Below are positions 59,968 to 64,000 of a stretch of DNA of 64,000 nt, piece by piece (positions within the stretch are counted from its first letter, which is position 1; each line of letters opens with the position of its first letter). The stretch is from contig NZ_CP061725.1 in NCBI RefSeq assembly GCF_014764405.1, positions 6,696,001 to 6,760,000 on the forward strand, given 5' to 3'. The stretch comes from Micromonospora craniellae. Lineage in GTDB: Bacteria; Actinomycetota; Actinomycetes; Mycobacteriales; Micromonosporaceae. The translations under genes and the position numbers were made by a program. The notes beneath the pieces were generated by a model. The model worked only from the letters and a program-made list of their open reading frames with translations. It was not told the DNA's origin and made no database searches.

Positions 59968-61239
59968 GTGCGCGGGGTGTCTGTCGCAGTGGCCGGGGCA
60001 CTCGCGTGCGCGGCGGTCTTCGCCACGGTCACATTGACCCTTACCGGCCCGATGTCGCCTCCCGACGGCACGCGGGCCCTAGCCGCACCGGCCGATGCCA
60101 CGGCGTCGGCAAGCGCCGTTCCCCGCACCGAGGTCGGCCCGCCGACGCCGTCCGCGCCGGGTGACGCGCCGGCCTCGGCACCGCCCGCCGACGCCGAGGC
60201 CGAGGAAGCCGATCCGAACGAGTTTCTCGGCACCGTCGCCTCCGTCGCCGGTACCGTCGCCGCGATCCTCGGCGGCTTCGTGCTCGCCGCCCTACTGAAC
60301 CTGAGTTCGGCGCGGAACAGCATGTCCGAGCTGCTCCGCGAGCGGAAGCGGTCCACCGCCGCGTTGCGCAGACGGTGGCATGAGCAGAACCGACACAACG
60401 ATGCGGCTCTGCGCGACCTGCTCCTGTCCTGGCTGCGTCTCTGCTACGAGGACGACGACGAGGCGCCGCCCCCGGCCGACGTACGGCACCGGTTGCACGG
60501 GCTGCGTGTCGGTCAGCCTGCGGAGTATCTCCACGAGATCGCGCTCACCTTCGTCGAGAACCGGCGCGCGGCCGATGCACTCGTCGCCGACACGATTCCC
60601 GAACTCGACCGGAATGCCGACCTGCGATCCTTCGCCCGGTGGGCCGTTCGACATCCGCACGACGACGTCGACGTCGACCTCGTCCGGGACGCCTTCGAGC
60701 GGGCCATCGAGTCGATCCGACGACGCGGCAACCTGACCTCACCGAAGTCGGTCTCGTCGGGGTCGCCGCAGCAACAGGAGGAGGCGAAGCGGCGGGGCGG
60801 GGCCCTCGCCGCACTGGAGATCGGCCTACGCGGCTTCCGGAGCGGGCCGATGGCCGCGACGGCTGCGGGCCTCCGCGACGACCTCGACCGGTCCGAGGAG
60901 GCCCTGCGGGAACTCCACGACGAACTGACCGCCTTCCGGCTACCGTCGCATCTCGGCGCAGGCGTAGCGCTGTTCTGCTTCATCGTCGTCATCGGGGTCT
61001 GCTATCCGCTGTACCTGATGCCGACCACGCCCGCCGATTTCACACCGACCGCTGAAGTGCTGGTGAAGGTCGGCATCGTGGCGCAGCTGGTGGCGATCAC
61101 GCTGTACATGTGGGTGCTGATCAGATCTGTTCGAGGCGCCGCGCCGGACCGCGATGCGTCTGCCGGGCAGCGGGCCACGGATACCCTGACGTCGCCCCCC
61201 GCGGACGAGATCTCCCGAGTCGGCGGAACGAGCGGTTGA
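59968..61239 (+). CDS. Membrane protein of unknown function in the NACHT operon
   Basis: A 423-residue protein whose GTG directly follows the PIN-gene stop (GGAGG upstream). Layout: N-terminal hydrophobic helix (VAVAGALACAAVFATVTLTL), Pro/Ala-rich linker, a second helix (LGTVASVAGTVAAILGGFVL), a cytoplasmic coiled-coil and helical region of about 230 residues (MSELLRERKRSTAALRRRWH), then two C-terminal helices (GVALFCFIVVIGVCYPLYLM and EVLVKVGIVAQLVAITLYMW). No family recognised. In a defence context it could be a membrane-disrupting effector or scaffold (inference). Confidence 0.75.
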   Translation: MRGVSVAVAGALACAAVFATVTLTLTGPMSPPDGTRALAAPADATASASAVPRTEVGPPTPSAPGDAPASAPPADAEAEEADPNEFLGTVASVAGTVAAILGGFVLAALLNLSSARNSMSELLRERKRSTAALRRRWHEQNRHNDAALRDLLLSWLRLCYEDDDEAPPPADVRHRLHGLRVGQPAEYLHEIALTFVENRRAADALVADTIPELDRNADLRSFARWAVRHPHDDVDVDLVRDAFERAIESIRRRGNLTSPKSVSSGSPQQQEEAKRRGGALAALEIGLRGFRSGPMAATAAGLRDDLDRSEEALRELHDELTAFRLPSHLGAGVALFCFIVVIGVCYPLYLMPTTPADFTPTAEVLVKVGIVAQLVAITLYMWVLIRSVRGAAPDRDASAGQRATDTLTSPPADEISRVGGTSG

Positions 61240-61262
61240 CACCTACAGTTGAGCGGGATCAC

Positions 61263-62258
61263 ATGCGCATTCTGGTCATGGGCGGGACGAGATTCATCGG
61301 CCGCCATTTCGTGATCGCGGCCGAACGTCGCGGCCACTCGGTGACGCTGTTCCACCGAGGTCGGCACTCGACCACCCTCTTCCCGGACGCGGAGCAGGTC
61401 ATCGGAGACCGGGACCGGGACCTGGGGCTGCTCGCCGATGGCACCTGGGACACGACCGTCGACTTCAGCGCGTACGTGCCACGGCAGGTGCGCCAGGTCG
61501 GGGCAGCCCTGGGTGAACGGTCCGGCCGGTACGTGCTGCTCTCCTCCACGGCGGTCTACGCCCCGCCGCAGCGGTACGGTTTCCGCGAGGACGCGCCGCT
61601 CGTCGCCCTCTCCGACCCCACCACCGAGGACATGACCGACGAGACGTACGGCGGGTTGAAGGCCCTGTGCGAACGGGCGGCCTCCGAGACGTTCTCCGAT
61701 CCGCTGATCGTCCGTCCCACGTACGTGGTCGGTCCGCTGGATTACACCGGCCGCTTCACCTGGTGGGTGCAGCGGATCGCCCGAGGCGGAGAGGTGCTCG
61801 CGCCCGGCCCGCAGGACGCGCTGTTCCAGCTCATCGACGTCCGCGACCTGACCGAGTGGTTGGTGCGGATGCTGGAAGCGGGCAGTGGTGGCACCTACCA
61901 CCTGGCACATCCTTTCCCTCCGGTCTCCTTCGGCACCATGTTGGCGGACATCGTCGGTGTCGTCGGCCACGACGACGTGACGCTCACCTGGGTGGACCGG
62001 GAGTTCCTGCTCGCCGCCGGCGTCGACGGCACGTCGTTACCGCTGTGGCCCGGAGCCAGCCCGGACGGTGTGCTGGAGGCGGCGGACCCGGCGCGAGCGA
62101 TCGGCGTCGGTCTCGTCACGCGTTCCCTTCCCGAGACGATCCGCGACCTGTACCAGCACGAGTGCGCCTCGCCGACGCCCGTGCCGGAGCCGGTCGGTAT
62201 GACGCCGGAGGCCGAGACCGAGCTGCTGCAGCGGTGGAAGGCCCGCCCTCATCGCTGA
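61263..62258 (+). CDS. NAD-dependent epimerase/dehydratase family protein
   Basis: A 331-residue extended SDR from ATG 61263. The NAD motif is MRILVMGGTRFIGRHFVIAA; YVLLSSTAVYAPP, ETYGGLKALCERAASETF (YxxxK as YGGLK) and LIVRPTYVVGPLDYTGRFTW follow. This GGTRFIG subgroup includes chloroplast RNA-binding-protein-like and mRNA-binding epimerase relatives, and nucleotide-sugar enzymes in bacteria. The substrate is unknown. It converges with the PLP enzyme gene, overlapping it by 10 bases at the 3' ends. Confidence 0.88.
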   Translation: MRILVMGGTRFIGRHFVIAAERRGHSVTLFHRGRHSTTLFPDAEQVIGDRDRDLGLLADGTWDTTVDFSAYVPRQVRQVGAALGERSGRYVLLSSTAVYAPPQRYGFREDAPLVALSDPTTEDMTDETYGGLKALCERAASETFSDPLIVRPTYVVGPLDYTGRFTWWVQRIARGGEVLAPGPQDALFQLIDVRDLTEWLVRMLEAGSGGTYHLAHPFPPVSFGTMLADIVGVVGHDDVTLTWVDREFLLAAGVDGTSLPLWPGASPDGVLEAADPARAIGVGLVTRSLPETIRDLYQHECASPTPVPEPVGMTPEAETELLQRWKARPHR

Positions 62259-63460
62259 AGGTCGGCCAGCGCGGCGCGCAAGCGGGCCGCCGCCACGTCG
62301 ATGACCACCGGATCGCGGGCCAGCGCCACCCGCAGGTAACGGTGGTCCCGCACGGCGCCGGGTACGGCGGCGTGGACGAAGCTGCCGAAGTCCACCACCC
62401 CGATGCCGTGCGCGGTGAGCAGGAACCGGGACAGCTCCGTCTCGGTCATCACCAGCCGGTCGTCGAGCTGGAGCAGCATGAGGCTGCCTGCGGTCGGCGG
62501 CACAGGGCGCAACCCGGTGTCGACCAGCGCGGCAGCCAACTCCCTGGCGTTGCGGTGCACGGTCCGGTTCAGGTCCGCCAGGTACTGCCATACCCGGGGG
62601 TCGGCCAGGATGACGGCGAACTGGGCGAGCAGGCGTCGGGACACGCCGAACTGGAGTGTGTTCAGCCTGGACATCACCCGGTGCGACAACGACGCGCTAC
62701 AGAAGATGAAGCCGAGTTTGTCCTCGTGCAGGCCGAAGGTCTTGCCGGTGTCCCAGACGCAGATCCAGTCCAGCTCCGGCGGGGCCAGGTTCGGCAGCAG
62801 CGGCACCGGCTCGCCCCCGGCACCGGGAAAGAGGCAGAACGTCTGGTCCGCGATCAGCACCGACCGGCAGGCCAGACAGGCGTCGATGACGGTGTCCACC
62901 GTCGCGGCCGAGAAGACCTGGCCCGTCGGGTTCTGCGGCGAGGTGATCAGGACGGCCCGGATGTCCTCGCGCATGGCCGCGCGGAACTCGTCGAGGTCCA
63001 GTTCGTCGACGAACGGCTGGCTGGCGACGTACCGTACGCGCGCCGCACCGTCCTCCACGGTCATCTTCGTGGCTATGTCGATGGACGGGTTCGTCGTCAA
63101 CAGGGTGCCGCCCTCGATCAGCGCGGCCCGGATGGCACGGTCCAGGGCCGCGCTGCCGGAGAAGGTGACGAAGCCGTGGATGCCGGCGTCGTCGCGTATC
63201 CCGAGGAAACCACGGACCACGGCGACCAGTTCGCGTTCCCAGGACATCCGGTCCGGCCGGTGCGGACTGAGACTGTCCACGGCGAGCGTCCGGCGAATCG
63301 TCGCCTCGTCGGTGAGCACGTCCACTAGCCAGGTGGGCAGCGACAGCTGCGGATAACCCGGTCCGAGGTCGACCGCCGCGGTCATGGCGACGAACCGCTC
63401 CTGCTCCGTCAGCCCCGCGCCGAGGAGCAGGTCACGGCCCACTTCCCGAGCCGCCGTCAC
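62249..63460 (-). CDS. PLP-dependent aminotransferase (class I/II fold)
   Basis: A 403-residue fold-type I enzyme. GTG 63460 overlaps the upstream cyclodeaminase-like stop (GTGA). ITSPQNPTGQVFSAATVDTV is the cofactor/carboxylate loop, LIADQTFCLFPGAGGE the Asp strand, and VWDTGKTFGLHEDKLGFIFC contains the Schiff-base lysine (GKTF in place of the usual SKxF). Because it is co-translated with an ornithine-cyclodeaminase-family protein, it may belong to an amino-acid or small natural-product pathway extending beyond the window. Confidence 0.87.
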   Translation of the reverse strand: MTAAREVGRDLLLGAGLTEQERFVAMTAAVDLGPGYPQLSLPTWLVDVLTDEATIRRTLAVDSLSPHRPDRMSWERELVAVVRGFLGIRDDAGIHGFVTFSGSAALDRAIRAALIEGGTLLTTNPSIDIATKMTVEDGAARVRYVASQPFVDELDLDEFRAAMREDIRAVLITSPQNPTGQVFSAATVDTVIDACLACRSVLIADQTFCLFPGAGGEPVPLLPNLAPPELDWICVWDTGKTFGLHEDKLGFIFCSASLSHRVMSRLNTLQFGVSRRLLAQFAVILADPRVWQYLADLNRTVHRNARELAAALVDTGLRPVPPTAGSLMLLQLDDRLVMTETELSRFLLTAHGIGVVDFGSFVHAAVPGAVRDHRYLRVALARDPVVIDVAAARLRAALADLQR

Positions 63461-64000
63461 ACCAGCAGGCCCGCCAGTGCGAGATCTTCGAGGCCGAGGC
63501 CGATGGAGCGGAAGTAGCGGGTCCGCCCCGTCCCCGACGTGGTAGGTGCGGACAGCATCTCGGGCAGATCGGCGATGATGCTCGCCGCGTCCCAGCCGAC
63601 CTGCTCCCGTGCGAGCACCATGTCTGCGGCCCAGGCCGGCGTGGTCATCCGGTAGTCGCAGTAGACGTCCAGATCGGGCAGGCAGTGCGGAGGGATCTCG
63701 TGTGCCGAGGGACCGTCCGTGCCGACCGCAGTGATCAGGGCGGTCGGCGCGACCAGGCCCGGATCCAGGACCGGAGTCGACGACGAGGTGCAGAGCATCA
63801 CCACGTCGGCGTCCCTGACCGCGTCCTCGACGGAGGTCGCGAAGCCGGCGGCCGGGTCGATCGCCGCGAGCGCCTCCCGCCGGGCCGCCGCAGCCGCGTC
63901 GATCGTCCCGGCTCCGCTGATCGACGGTGAATAGAAGCGGATCGACTCCCACTGCCCGACCTGCAGAACGTACCGGGCGTGCGACTCGGCGATCGGGCCG
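63457..64000 (-). CDS. Ornithine cyclodeaminase / mu-crystallin family protein (N-terminus off the window)
   Basis: The reverse frame is open from the window edge and ends LGLEDLALAGLLV at 63457; about 180 residues are visible. SPSISGAGTIDAAAAARREA, DVVMLCTSSSTPVLDPGLVA and LITAVGTDGPSAHEIPP are the NAD-binding C-terminal segments of the OCD/mu-crystallin family, with RSIGLGLEDLA as the usual end. Members include ornithine cyclodeaminase, ketimine reductase and SbnB-like dehydrogenases. Which reaction applies here cannot be told from half the protein. Confidence 0.88.
   Translation of the reverse strand, partial: GPIAESHARYVLQVGQWESIRFYSPSISGAGTIDAAAAARREALAAIDPAAGFATSVEDAVRDADVVMLCTSSSTPVLDPGLVAPTALITAVGTDGPSAHEIPPHCLPDLDVYCDYRMTTPAWAADMVLAREQVGWDAASIIADLPEMLSAPTTSGTGRTRYFRSIGLGLEDLALAGLLV

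Noticed and set aside
1..64000. CRISPR arrays, rRNA operon, tRNAs, riboswitches
   Set aside because: No regularly spaced repeats, rRNA-like or cloverleaf sequences were recognised by eye; weak or divergent RNA elements could be missed.

Overview
The window is high-GC DNA with many GTG starts and dense ATGA/GTGA stop-start overlaps. It carries an Lsr2 xenogeneic silencer gene, a CebR-like operator and actinobacterial regulator families. This fits a mycelial actinomycete, most likely Micromonosporaceae; that placement is inferred from protein style, not from a marker gene. No rRNA, tRNA or CRISPR array was seen.

Region 1 (1-16.1 kb) is a CoA-thioester catabolic island. A LysR gene runs off the left edge. 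Next come a divergent pair of operons (ligase-crotonase-TetR leftwards; SDR-crotonase-ACAD-HpaB-like-ACAD-AtuA-DUF4387-CaiB-SnoaL rightwards) and then a second divergent pair (thiolase-SDR leftwards; aldehyde dehydrogenase rightwards). The same GATAGG-N5-CCTATC type inverted repeat lies in both divergent promoters, so I infer one TetR-controlled regulon for activation and beta-oxidation of an unknown branched or cyclic acid.

Region 2 (16.1-26.2 kb) is a gene graveyard with live islands. Two regulators are joined by a deletion that removed both DNA-binding domains. YCII, helical-repeat, membrane, CNNM/CBS and DinB/phosphoesterase genes are truncated or frameshifted. Between them are a CebR-box-controlled AA10 LPMO, Lsr2, a TetR/MFS efflux pair with a 30-bp palindromic operator, an NmrA-like oxidoreductase, an AraC regulator and DUF427.

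Region 3 (26.4-29.5 kb) is a SipW-type secretion operon: three small AAW(T/N)D signal-peptide proteins around a signal peptidase fused to an LPRTG-anchored ectodomain.

Region 4 (29.5-37.4 kb) is a ribose-type ABC import operon with a phosphotriesterase-family lactonase, a YhfX-like PLP enzyme and a ROK kinase, divergent from a ROK repressor. A serine hydrolase, a GNAT protein and a small helical protein follow.

Region 5 (40-63 kb) is a defence and mobile island. An SbcC-like ATPase gene is broken by a nested transposon (IS1634-type within a TIR element) and lacks its Walker A end. Next to it are an N6-methylase, HsdM, HsdS and, where HsdR would be expected, an AAA ATPase plus a DUF4276 protein. 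A tandem family of small helical proteins, two HTH regulators, a DUF433/PIN-like toxin-antitoxin pair and a NACHT-HEAT / PIN / membrane-protein operon follow. The right edge holds an epimerase, a PLP aminotransferase and a partial ornithine cyclodeaminase-family gene.
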